35,465 bases of DNA from Silene noctiflora (Eukaryota > Streptophyta > Magnoliopsida > Caryophyllales > Caryophyllaceae), in NCBI GenBank assembly GCA_009801015.1, contig VHZZ01004721.1:26880-62344 (forward strand). The letters are read 5' to 3'. The translations under genes were made by a program, and so were the position numbers. This document shows positions 12,375 through 23,254 of this stretch, in pieces. Each line of letters begins with the position of its first letter. Within the stretch, counting starts at the first letter, position 1. The notes beneath the pieces were generated by a model. The model saw only the letters and a program-made list of their open reading frames with translations, did no database searches and was not told the origin of the DNA.

Positions 12375-12650
12375 TCTATATATATTATTAAAAGGGGCTT
12401 TTTTCGAGCGATATTAGAGCTCCACATCATCTTTTTTTAGTTTTAGGAAAGTATATCATAAGATTTTCCAAGATTATGACAAAGATACTATGTAATATTT
12501 TTAATATTAAAGCTATATTTCACATAAAAGAATTTTTTGATTATCAATCTAATTAACCAAAAAGTATAATGCAAAACATTTAGAAACTTAGATATTTGAA
12601 TTCGTTGTGAAAAATGCTTTCATTTGAGTATAAATTTCGTATTCTTACTA

Positions 12651-12917
12651 CTTCCTCCCTTCAATTGAATTGTTTACATTTACTTTTTACATAAATATTA
12701 AGAAAATGGGATTTCTCTATTTTTCATATGTATACGTACACAACTAAATCTCATGTAAGCCCCTCATATTTTGGCACTCACCCACCGAAAGGTAAAAAAG
12801 TAGACAATGGTATATGGATCATTTAATTGATAAAAAAATATCCATATATAGAAACGTAAACAGTCAGGGAAACGAGTTAAAATAGAAAACGTAAACAATT
12901 CAATGCTATGAACGAAG
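12651..12917. mobile_element. Stowaway-like MITE, about 267 bp, diverged
   Basis: The left end CTTCCTCCCTTCAATTGAAT continues TGTTTACATTT. The right end, reversed, begins CTTCGTTC and then shows ATTGAATTGTTTACGTTT, matching the left subterminal sequence. TA precedes the left end, while CA follows the right end, so the target duplication has decayed. Confidence 0.65.
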
Positions 12918-12979
12918 CATTATTATTATTTTCTCAAATTTTAATTATGAGAAAAGATGGTACAATTCTTAATATGTTA

Positions 12980-13011
12980 CTAGTTTTAACCCCGTGCAAA
13001 TATTGCACGGG
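12980..13011 (-). mobile_element. Helitron 3' terminus on the minus strand
   Basis: Read on the minus strand there is a 9-bp perfect hairpin (CCCGTGCAA, 3-nt loop, TTGCACGGG; + coordinates 12991-13011), then GTTAAAA and CTAG, followed by T. This is the standard Helitron 3' end. The matching 5' TC end would lie to the right, but was not found before or after the gap. Confidence 0.7.
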
Positions 13012-13210
13012 TTGTTTTTAAATAATATACGAAATATGTTAATTAGTACGATAATTAAACCTCATGTTCAAAAATAATAATTGAATGAATAATGTTAAAT
13101 AATCTAAGGGAAGTTTGTGGTGGGGTCAACTTTAGAAAATGAAAAAAAAATTCTCTTAAAATCAATAAACCAATCATAAGCCTTTAACTGACTTAGCTTT
13201 AATAGTAATG

Positions 13211-14760
13211 AGATTTGTCCTACATTGAAAACTTATGTAGCTGTGATGAATATATTACATATAAATAATAGAATTATCTCACATTGGAAGATTACCATTA
13301 GGTGGGTGATCCGATTATTATAAATAGGAGTCATCTTTGAAACTTAGTTATCACTTAAAATCTTTTGAGTCATTTAAGTATTGTTTTATATGACTCTTAA
13401 GAGTTTGTATTACTAAAAGTCGATGAATTTAGGAAAGTATCCTAACTAACATTTTTTATATATAAAAAATATAGTTGAAAATATTTTAATTATTATTATA
13501 ATTATAATTATAATATAATATATATTTCCTATATTATATTCAATATTTATAATATTTATATAAAAAAATTTACATTTTATTTGACAAAAAAGTATAGAAA
13601 ANNNNNNNNNNNNNNNNNNNNNNNNNNNNNNNNNNNNNNNNNNNNNNNNNNNNNNNNNNNNNNNNNNNNNNNNNNNNNNNNNNNNNNNNNNNNNNNNNNN
13701 NNNNNNNNNNNNNNNNNNNNNNNNNNNNNNNNNNNNNNNNNNNNNNNNNNNNNNNNNNNNNNNNNNNNNNNNNNNNNNNNNNNNNNNNNNNNNNNNNNNN
13801 NNNNNNNNNNNNNNNNNNNNNNNNNNNNNNNNNNNNNNNNNNNNNNNNNNNNNNNNNNNNNNNNNNNNNNNNNNNNNNNNNNNNNNNNNNNNNNNNNNNN
13901 NNNNNNNNNNNNNNNNNNNNNNNNNNNNNNNNNNNNNNNNNNNNNNNNNNNNNNNNNNNNNNNNNNNNNNNNNNNNNNNNNNNNNNNNNNNNNNNNNNNN
14001 NNNNNNNNNNNNNNNNNNNNNNNNNNNNNNNNNNNNNNNNNNNNNNNNNNNNNNNNNNNNNNNNNNNNNNNNNNNNNNNNNNNNNNNNNNNNNNNNNNNN
14101 NNNNNNNNNNNNNNNNNNNNNNNNNTAACATATGGTGGGGTGATTCTATGATTATAAATATGAGGCATTATTGGAAGTTAGGTATCAATCCAAAATGTTT
14201 TTAATCTCTTCAGTATGTCTTAGAAAGCTTTTAAGAGAGTGTATCAAACTATCAATCCACAATATGATATATATTTTCTATGTTATATTGAAATGATGTT
14301 TATAATTTTTATTATATTTGACAAAAAAAGTATTGTAAAAAAATTATGAAAATTATATAATTAGATTTGTAGTAAACAAAATTATATCATTAGAGTATAG
14401 ATTTCATATCATTTGCACATATTTTAATTATGATAAAAAAAAATAAAACAAAAACGTACGAATATTAATAGATAATATAATATTTGCTCATTATTAAACC
14501 GAGTTTGATGTTGAATTAGGTGCGAAAAATATTTTGTACTTCTAAGTATATTTTTTGTCCCACATTGAAAAATAATGTAGGTGTGATGAATATATACTAC
14601 GTATAAATAGTTGAATTGTCCCACATCAATAGATTATCATAAGGTTGAGTTATCATCACTATAAATAAGAGTATCGTTGAACTTCGGTATCAATCCAAAA
14701 ATTTCGAGTCTCTCAAGTATTGTCTTCGAGAGCTCTTATAAGAGTATGTCAGTTACAACA
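13211..14760 (+). repeat. Three diverged direct repeats with TATA-like boxes (one interrupted by the gap)
   Basis: Copies are at about 13211-13420, 14126-14250 (left part lost in the gap) and 14555-14760. The full copies share CCTACATTG/CCCACATTG, GTGATGAATATAT, a second CACAT block and TATAAATA(G/A)GAG. All three share the TATAAATA(G/T)GAG-like box and, downstream, a (G)TTATCA/GTATCAATCCAAAA block, TTTT/TCTTT...AGTATTG/AGTATGTCTT and TTAAGAG/ATAAGAG. AT-rich blocks with TTTGACAAAAAAGTAT also recur at 13580 and 14321. The copies differ at many positions, so the array is old. Confidence 0.65.
13602..14125. other. Assembly gap (524 N)
   Basis: Unread bases inside the repeat block. Any reading frame drawn across it is an artefact. 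The tandem nature of the flanks is a likely reason for the gap. Confidence 1.
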
Positions 14761-14853
14761 ATAACATACAAATATTAAGCCTTACAACAATAAGAGGATG
14801 CAAAATTATAACTAAGTTAATTACTCCGTTGCAACGCACGGGTGTTAAACTAG

Positions 14854-15848
14854 TTTGATATTAATTTAGGAATTAGAGATTAAATTACACATGAATCAAT
14901 GCAATTAATGCGAAAAAAACTTATATATGAATTTCATACGAATATTCATTTCATAATATTTTGAGAGATATTGAAAAGAAAAATAAGCATCTCGAAATTT
15001 GAGAATGTCATGTATAAGAAAACAAAGGAAGTATAAAAGAATTGTTGTTCAATTTTTACAATAACAAATTTAATTTCGGTGTCATCTTACGTCTATTACA
15101 TCCAATCGGAATTCTGTAATACGCTAATCTTTCTTCTACAAATTTCCAAAACTTCTACTTTTAAAGAACCTGGATTGCATACAGCAAAATAAAATTACCT
15201 CGACTCAGGCTATCGCCCTGTCAGTCAGATACACCCAAATTTGACCGATGTATTTACAACGCCAACAAACGGTTTTCATAGTATCATAAAAATGACTCAC
15301 AATTCTTTATCTATCGGAATAAATAAAGAGGGAAAGAATACTGAATCTTTGGTTACACTGGAATCGAAAATAATTTTCAGAACAATTGGATTGCATAAAA
15401 AGATTTGAGACAGAAAAAAAAAAGGCTAGCTGTAGTGTGACAAATAATGATCCTTATACCTACGGGCTAGGACTAATTACGAATGCATTTTTACATCAAA
15501 AGAATGATTTGGAGGGTACGCTATCCAAGCTCGGTAAGTATCATGTCAAATAGTTGTACGGCGTACAACTGCCTTATAATACTAACACTGCCTCATTTAA
15601 TAATAGCATTAAATGAGCTATACAAGCATTATAAATCATTGAACGCCATACAACGATCTCACATGATAATTTGTGATCCACGTTACCCTAATACGAGCAA
15701 AACTAACCTACTCCCTCCCTTTTGAGTTGAATTTGAAATGTGTAGTCAAACTTTTACCAACTGATGGCTATTTCTCCCAATCATCATTTCCAGAGGAAAA
15801 TTTTGGAACACATAGTTGCACAGCAAATGACCGGCTGGCGAAGAGGGA
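14854..15848. other. Intergenic and 3' flank of the minus-strand plastid-protein gene
   Basis: No gene is seen. The part next to 15848 should carry the 3' UTR of the gene ending at 15849. CTCCCTCCCTTTTGAGTTG at 15711 resembles one Stowaway end, but its partner is absent. Confidence 0.4.
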
Positions 15849-18800
15849 TCACACCAGACCAAGAGCCTCGGCTGCACTCCTTCGACTTTCGTGACCACAA
15901 ACACTAGTAAGTGTAGTTAGTAGAAATTCCCTTTGATCTATTGACAAGAGTTTTTGTAGGCCTCGAGCTACCATCTCCATCTCTGGCTGCAAAACATCAG
16001 AGTAGTGAATGGGTTTAATGGTGTGAACTTCAGAACAAAACTAATGGATGCCTAAACCCAACCAAATGCGTGAATTCCCTGTCATTATGACAAGGGACTT
16101 GAGTCAAATCAAACAGCACATCATTGCAACAAGAGAGCCAAATGCTGAACAAGTATCAGTTCTTTATGCGGCCAGTTAACATGGCAAACTGATCATTTCA
16201 GGGTGCCTGTGGTTCGGAACATTTCAGTTAACACAAGTACTTGTCGGATCGGAATGGATCGGGTCACTTCAAGTCTATGTCGGGTTATTACAGGCCGTGT
16301 TAATCAAGGTTTTTGTCATTTTTTGAGAGAAAACTTGAGGGGTAATCTAAAATTAATCATTTCTGGTCATTTTTGAGTTAGATAAATAATGTGAATAAAC
16401 TTAGGGCCAAATTCAGGTAAAATCAGAGCCATTCACGTTATTCTGTTCAAGTCTAATTCGTGTCTAGTTTGGGTCCGCTCTATTCAGTCTGGTCTAGTCG
16501 AACCCTGACTATACATTAAGAGTGAGCAGCAAGGAAAATAAACGGAAAGCAAACAATGGCAACAGTAAAAAATTTATAAGACGGGGTGAAAAACTAAAAT
16601 GTCGCCTTTTGTTCTCTCAGGGTTTCGACCCCTACAGCTGGGAGCGAAGGGTGAAGGAATTTTATTCAAAAAGACGTAAATTTCTGAGCTTCACTCTCGT
16701 GGTTTCATCCTCTATCAAAGCATTCAATTGAGGCTACAGAACAAGGCACAGTGAAACAGAAAAATAGCCCCCCATCATAAGCAAAATAAAATAAAATTTA
16801 AACTGGCCTTTTTATCGTTGCAAATGATTTTTCAGCTCAAGAAAAGTAGGAAATTGTTTTAGGTAACACTTGACAAGAAAAGTAGCCAGCAGGACAAAAG
16901 TTGACACTGACTGCACTATTGGTTTCCAGCAAAAATTTTGACGAGTGCTTTTGATATAGACAAAAAGGCCAGGAAACACAATAAAAGTCTAATCCTTAAA
17001 CCTTAGGATGTTTGGTTCAAACGTAAAAGGTATCAGGTATGGGTTTGGAATGAGCCAAACCCATACCAAGTGTTTGTTTGACAAACACATGGGTTTCATA
17101 CCCATACCTCAAACCCATGAGGTATGGGTTTCTCATACCCAAGGAGGGGGGTGGGTATGAGATTGATACCTATGGGCATGGTTACCGAATTCGCTATGAA
17201 TACGTCCTTACCAATTCGCGATTCGCTCTTATAGAATGTGTGTTATATGTATTTTCAGTAAGCAACATGATAGAATTCGCTTTTAACAATTCGCGATTTG
17301 TAGGGCACCGAGCGAATTCGGTAACCTTGCCTATGGGTATCAAATTAAAACAAACAAAAAAGTGAAAATTAAAACTATGGTAATATTATTAATGAACTTC
17401 CGTATAATTATTTAATTAAAATTATCATTTTCATGATTTTATAATATTAAAAAATATAATCCAAGATATTATAGTTTACATATTTTAACTTTAATTGTGT
17501 TTCAAACTCATAGGACTCGGAATTGAAACAAACACCATAAATGAGGAATGAAGTTTCAACCCCATACCACCCATGTATGATTCCTGATTCCAAACCATAC
17601 CCATGCGCGAAAGTAGTACCACCAAGGGAAGTAAACATACAGATGATGGTTCAGGTGGAAATATTTGGTGAATTAAACATATCTTTCTCAGTTCCTCCAT
17701 AGCTTCTAAATGTTTAGCTTGCATCTCCAATGCCTGAAAAGAAAATCAAAATTCAACAGTTGTAAGCTAAATTCAAATTTAAAGTATAAATAATTTCGGT
17801 TGACAAGCACAAAACATTTCTGAGAGAATGTGAATACTACTTCAGTCAGATCAGCACAAAACAAGGTGAGAAGTGATTTTTACACTCCTTGAAGTCCTCG
17901 CCAGGGTAGTAAATCAAGGCTGCAACACTGCACTGTGTTAACACAACCGCACTTTGAGGCAATATCGGCCACATTTATGTCGCAACACCCAAGATCAGGC
18001 CACGATGACCGATTCCAAAATCACGTCTTAGTCCGGGATTTCATGCTCCACATTGTGAAATACGCATTGGAAACTGTGGTTGGGGGTGTTAAAATAAATC
18101 TAAATGTAGAAATAAGATTTCCAAAATGATACCATGACATAACAAATAGGTGACACATCTTTTAAGACAGTGATGAGAGTTTACCCAGGCTTGTAAAAAC
18201 CATTGGCGTGTTTGTGCAGCAACAGTAGCAGAAACAATTGTTGCAGCACGGAAGTTGGCTAGACCTACATCATAAGCAAGCCCAGCTATAAACAAGGGTA
18301 CATCTTCACCGTCTATTTGAACTGAAGGATTTCCTGCTCTGCAAATAACTGAATGTATCATAAGTGCAGTAGAAATATGGGCGTACAACAGTTGACGAAG
18401 CATTTCACTCCACCCACCCTGTATATATTCTCCTCATTCCACTTCAGTGGTCACATGATGTCACCTACTCACCTTTAACTGATATTTTCTCATCACATAC
18501 AATAGCTACAACTTTTTAAAATAATAAATGTAAAAATAGTTGCTTTGAGAGATTAAACATTGACATATTTCACATTATATCCCTTTTTCCGATTTTCGGA
18601 GAATTAATGGTCAAAATAGTTGGCTGACCATCAAAGTCAAAACGGGACTATATAGATGGAATGGAGGTAGTATATGAATATACCTGCAACAAGTGCTTAT
18701 GACATTTTGCACGGATAAACGATACAATGAATCCCGTGCATTGTCTGTTGCAAAGGAGAGCTGTACTCCAGACTTCTTACATATCCTACGCAGCTGCTCT

Positions 18801-21553
18801 TCCCCACCAGCAAAGTAAACGAAAAGCAAACAACGGATCATCAAAATATGAACTTATATACGGAAAAAGAAAATAAAAGCATCACCCAAAGTAAATCTGT
18901 TAACCATCGAGCTTCATAAGCTCTACTCCAAAGAGAGAATTATAAAATAAAGGAAAGCCGTCATGCACTCACGCCAAAAGTGACATTAGGTAAACACGTG
19001 AATTACAATGTTTGATTTTATCTTAGCTGAATCAACTGCAACAAAAATCCCAAACATCAGCTTATTCACTTGTGGACCTATAAATGTTACTACGTACTTG
19101 TTACCCTTTACTCAAGATAGATTAGGATTCATAAACCACGATTGATCACCTATCATCACTGAATAACCTTTTAATATGTATAGTAATACCGAAAAATCCA
19201 CGACAGGAGTACAGGATCATTCTTCCATATAAAAAGTCTTGAAAGTTAGCGACGGTAGATTCTGGACTGAATTGAACAAAAATACTTCACAAGATAGTAA
19301 AGAAGCGAATTTTATACATGTGAGGGTCCAAGGTTTCCCCCATTTCTCCAAGTGGCTAGAAAAAGAGTGATTATACCCAAACCTTCAAAGTGTGGGAGTG
19401 AGGGGAAAAAATAAAAAATAAAAACTCAACATTGTAAGTTTGCGACACAGAAGCCATATTTACGAGACCACATAGTTTTGAATGAAGCCTTGGAAAAAGT
19501 AAAGCGGCGACATCTCCAAACATACGTCAGTTTAAAGCATTACAGACGTTAAAAAAGGATTCTATAAGCAAAACTCTAGAAACACATAAGGTAAAGATTA
19601 ACAGCATAGGGAAATCACTGACTTCAATTATATCTTCTTCTGAGACGTCCTTTCCTCTCAATTTATCATCCGTGATTGCTGGAAACAGACCATTAGATTA
19701 TCTCGATGAAGAAAAGTATAATGCTAAAACGCTAACATTTAGACAAACTTGAAGGTCATTTACCTGTTTAAGAGAGAAATCAGCAGCATTCAAATAACGA
19801 TGATGCATATTCAGCAGCTAGGGTGCACTTAACAGCAGAAGAAAATAATAAAGAAACTGAAAGCATTGCCATAGCCATCAAAGACGTACCATTTATTTTT
19901 CCATGCAGCAAGGGGCCACATTACGTAGATAAAACCACCCAATTATAGGACAAAAAAAACAGCGTTCTCTAATCATTTCTACGAAAGAGAGATAATACCA
20001 TCTCTTCCACCCTTCAATTGTCACTTGCGCTAATTCCAATATTGGGATGCTCAATATTGTTCTTCTTGATCAACTGATAAGTTTAATAACAGACTCTCAC
20101 CAACAGAAAATCATCTAAATATTACCCCAGAACCTATAATAGGCTATAAATTATGAAACAAAATAACAGACCGTCAACAAGGACAAACTGCAAAACGGAT
20201 ATGGGCTGCTTCTTAGTTCCTGATACTATGTCCAATAAATATTCAAATTCTCTATTACATCATATACCTTTACGAGGTTAAAATATCATCCTCTATAGCA
20301 GCTATGAACATGGACCTTGGTATACATATCCCTATACTCTCATTTCTCTTGCCCTCTCGGCCTCTCTTACCCTAACATTCACCCCTTACTCTACTTCTCG
20401 TTCCTTTTGTCTGTCATATACTTTTTTTCCTCTTTTCCTCTTTACTACGGAGTATCAATCATCCAAAGTAACGTACATGAAAATCACAACCACGAAAACT
20501 TCAACTTACCCCTTATGTCTTAAACCTCTGTACCTACAGCCTACAGGGGTCTAGTGTCTAAAGGCCTCGCAATTTGTAAACGCCACAAATATATATGTGA
20601 TTTAGATATTGGCACTCGTTAACACAATTAGAAAACATCGCACCACAGTCAAACAAGCTATGGCTACAGAATACATCATACAAACCATATTCAACAACAA
20701 AATAATCTACTCGAATATGCTATGAAAACACAAGAAAACAAACAACCAAACATTCTAAAGTACTAAAAGACAGACCTCGAGTAAGCAAATTGGCTTCCCT
20801 CTGATACTCCTCCCTACCCGCCTCCACAACCGGCCTAGGCACATTAACCGGCCACCAACCCGGCAACCTTTTCATCCGTTCCCCTCGTTCCCTATTCCTT
20901 GACACCGTCATTTCCCAATCCCGCTCTACACTCCTCTCTACATCCCCCAATCTCTTCCCTCCACCTTCCACAACGCCTCTCTTCGCAACCACCACTTCCT
21001 TCCCCCCTAAACTCCGATCCATCCTCGTAACCACCTCTTCCTTCCCAAACCCACTCTTCCACCCTCCCCCAAACCCTAACCCTAACCCTAGTTTCACCAA
21101 AACCTTCATCACAACCACCGCAACAAAACTCCAAACCAAAACCCCACCCACAAACCTAACCGACTTCTCCGAACACGATACGATAACTCGATTAGTCCCA
21201 CCCTCAACCCTAATCAACCCCCTTAAATCCTCATACGCCTCAATCCCATCATCCACAAATTCCCTAACTTTCCTCTCGATTACAGAAATCGGTGTTTTCG
21301 ACTTCAATTGATCAACATCGAGTATAAACTGTAGCTTACTGGAGTAATCAAAAGATTGAGAATTCAACGAATTGCTATCCTTTTTATTAGGGTTTCGGAG
21401 AGAGTTACGGCGACGACGGCGGCGGTGAGGGGAGAAGGAAAGGGAAATTAATAAAGGGGTTTTGGAGTATGAACATGAGGTTTTACGGTAGAGGTGTGAA
21501 ATGGAGTTTGTGTATTGGTTATGATGGAGGGATGTTATGGAGTTGCCCGCCAT
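15849..21553 (-). CDS. Conserved plant protein of unknown function, probably plastid-targeted with one membrane segment, 442 aa, 6 exons
   Basis: Exons (minus): 21553-20776, 19678-19623, 18793-18684, 18338-18185, 17733-17641, 15986-15849. Borders are GT-AG and phases join to 1,329 nt. Residues 1 to about 60 are rich in Ser, Arg and Lys, with an RRRRRR run at about 44-49, like a chloroplast transit peptide. A Val/Leu/Phe-rich helix follows at about 135-160 (GGVLVWSFVAVVVMKVLVKL). A conserved soluble C-terminal part starts at RLPGWWPVNVPRPVVE and includes DIIELRRICKKSGVQLSF, NARDSLYR, FIAGLAYDVGL, FLQAWALEMQAKHLEAMEEL, ICLIHQIFPPEPSS and PEMEMVARGL, ending SAAEALGLV. I recognise this as a land-plant family without known function, possibly Arabidopsis AT1G56180/AT2G21960-like; that locus link is from memory and unsure. 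The exon 1 donor (CGAG|GTCTGT) is weak but required by phase. Intron 5 (about 1.65 kb) and intron 3 contain MITEs. Confidence 0.85.
17036..17160. repeat. Cluster of hairpins built on GGTATGGGTTT
   Basis: A 13-bp perfect inverted repeat GGTATGGGTTTGG / CCAAACCCATACC (17036-17048 and 17055-17067, 6-nt loop) is followed by a second one with arms CCCATACCTC and GAGGTATGGG (near 17099-17126). Related motifs in inverted sense recur near 17560-17605. Just before it is TGTTTGGTTCAAAC, a common start of plant MITEs. It probably represents an older MITE in intron 5, into which the hAT element at 17177 was inserted. Confidence 0.6.
17177..17329. mobile_element. hAT-type MITE, 153 bp, with intact 8-bp target duplication
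   Basis: Terminal inverted repeats CATGGTTACCGAATTCGCT and CAAGGTTACCGAATTCGCT (19 bp, one mismatch) bound the element. Direct repeats CCTATGGG flank it at 17169-17176 and 17330-17337. Subterminal AATTCGCGATT motifs recur inside. It is non-autonomous and sits in intron 5 of the plastid-protein gene. Confidence 0.92.
18428..18670. mobile_element. Diverged Stowaway-like MITE, about 243 bp, in intron 3 of the plastid-protein gene
   Basis: On the minus strand it starts CTACCTCCATTCCATCTATA after TA and ends near ...GTGGAATGAGGAG before TA (18426-18427). The left end agrees well with the Stowaway consensus, the right end only partly. Its edge lies about 13 bases inside the intron from the exon 3 donor. 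Confidence 0.5.
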
Positions 21554-22410
21554 TGATGAAGCTTGGAAGGTAGGTGAGATTTTGAGTGAGTGAAAGTGAA
21601 CGTTGGAAGAAGATGGTTATAAAATCGTTATCTGCCGGGCCCGCAAAACAAGATCATCGGGTAGGAATTCCACAAAAAATTGTGCGGGATAGGCCTAGAC
21701 CCGGCTAAACAAACCCGAATGATTGACTCTAGATTCAAATAAGATGCTAATCTCAAATGGATCCTATTTGAGATGACTCGATTTGAAAATTGTTTAAAAT
21801 TATTTGAATTGATGGCTGATCGTACACTCGATATGAATAACTTGAATACTACTTGAAAATCCGATTCAATATGAATCAAATAGATATTGAACCGAATTCA
21901 ATTTAATTGAATTATTCCCAAATTTTAATACATCTTAGCCGATAATAACTGGACCGATGGATGTGAGAAGTTTTTTTTTTTTTTTTTTTTTCTTTTTAAA
22001 TCTCATAAAAATATTTCCATTTTAGGAGTTTTTTCCTAATTAGTGATATTTTGAATTGTTATGCTCAAAGTGAAAAGTAAAAGAAGGTTAATAAGCCAAT
22101 ATTTTGATCCCCTACTGAAAAAATTACGTAGTGAAATTCACTTAAAATCTAAACTTTTATTCACCGACTAGAAATAAGCCAAATCGATTAAAGTGTTAAT
22201 TGAAATGAACATGATTGAAGTCTAATTAAAGCCCAACGTAAGGTCAATCCGATTAAAATAAACTGATACAACCCAATCCTTAACCGAATCGAATGACGCG
22301 TTTGTCAGGTCTAACTAAAACTGTTTGGCAGGTCTAACTAAAACCGTACATAATAATGTTATGATATACGGTTAAGCTCGCTTGGGCCATTTGATCACCT
22401 CTAATCATTA
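21554..22410. other. Intergenic (divergent promoter region, left part)
   Basis: This should include the promoter and 5' UTR of the minus-strand gene starting at 21553. A T-homopolymer tract runs through about 21969-21991. A short direct repeat CAGGTCTAACTAAAAC occurs at about 22307 and 22331. No coding potential is seen. Confidence 0.4.
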
Positions 22411-22668
22411 CTCCCTCCATTCAACTCCACGCTACCACTATCTATTTTGCACACTATTCACAAGTGTGTGTTCAACTTCAATTTTCTCTCAATACGTAAA
22501 TGACATTATATTCATGTGGGATCTTGTTTGATTCGTTTTTACGAGTATATTATAAATATCTAACATTTATAATTTTTGCTAATACGTACCTAACGATATT
22601 TACCGCGTAAAACACGTCTTGGCAAGCGTGCAAAAAGAAAGTGGTAGTGTGAAGTTGAATGGAGGGAG
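22411..22668. mobile_element. Complete Stowaway MITE, 258 bp
   Basis: The left end CTCCCTCCATTCAACTCCAC continues GCTACCAC; the right end is GTGGTAGTGTGAAGTTGAAT followed by GGAGGGAG, a long near-perfect inverted repeat. TA flanks both sides (22409-22410 and 22669-22670). It lies between the divergent plastid-protein and SDH3 genes. Confidence 0.93.
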
Positions 22669-22705
22669 TATATACAAACATTCATGTAACTAAAACCGTA
22701 TATCA

Positions 22706-23040
22706 TCCCCTATATACTAAAAGATTAACACATCTATAAATTTTCCCGCTCAAAATTTCCGCCCAAGTGACATTCTGCTAGACAATATTTATTTCCTAAT
22801 TAGTTAATGTTGACTATCTATATTTACAATTAAACAATATTTATGTCCTAATTAATTTTATAACATCAATCATTGTTTAAATTTCACATAAATAAGGCTA
22901 ATAAAATATCTCCTTGGAATTATATATAGAAATTTTCTATCCTTTTCAAAATGAAGATAAATTACATTAGTTTGATTAATTGTAAAATTCACAAATATCT
23001 GTATCTAAAATACCGTGCATTTGCACGAGAATTATACTAG
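22706..23040 (+). mobile_element. Short non-autonomous Helitron, 335 bp
   Basis: The left end is A|TCCCCTATATACTAAAAG. The right end carries a hairpin CGTGCA-TT-TGCACG (23014-23027) about ten bases before CTAG (23037-23040), followed by T. There is no target duplication, as expected. Its end is about 215 bases upstream of the SDH3 start codon, so it may lie within the SDH3 promoter. Confidence 0.75.
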
Positions 23041-23254
23041 TAACATTATTATGTATTATAAAACCGTCTTGTATATTTTTACTAGTCATACCCCAAGTCC
23101 CCAACCTGACTGAGGCCGGACTAACTCGATTATACAACCCGGCCATATAATTACTCCATCCTTTAATTACACGCACCAGTCCCTTTCCCAACAATTTCTC
23201 CCGAGTCTATTTGTCCAACAAAGTAGGTGATCGATCCATCATTATCATCAGAAG

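Larger units (their letters stand above)
12375..14853 (+). mobile_element. Putative non-autonomous Helitron (composite, contains an assembly gap)
   Basis: The left end is A|TCTATATATATTATTAAAAG, the TC-plus-AT-rich start of many plant Helitrons. The right end has a small hairpin (CCGTTGC-AAC-GCACGG, 14826-14841) about ten bases before CTAG|T (14850-14853). Insertion between A and T with no target duplication fits Helitron behaviour. No Rep/helicase coding is seen, although 524 bases are unread. The interior holds a Stowaway (12651-12917), another Helitron 3' end in the opposite direction (12980-13011) and three diverged repeat modules, so the element is a nested composite. Pairing of the two ends as one element is inference. 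Confidence 0.5.

Noticed and set aside
13446-14204. Reading frames of about 180-240 codons on both strands
   Set aside because: They consist almost wholly of unread N bases between 13602 and 14125.
15711-15760. Possible Stowaway element beginning CTCCCTCCC
   Set aside because: Only one end is seen; no inverted partner or TA pair within several hundred bases.
16610-16660. Possible tRNA (GGGTTTCGACCCC resembling a T-arm)
   Set aside because: No matching D-arm, anticodon stem or acceptor stem could be built around it.
20892-21134. Gly/Glu/Arg-rich frame inside exon 1 of the plastid-protein gene
   Set aside because: Out-of-frame product of a biased coding sequence; exon 1 itself is continuous with the conserved downstream exons.
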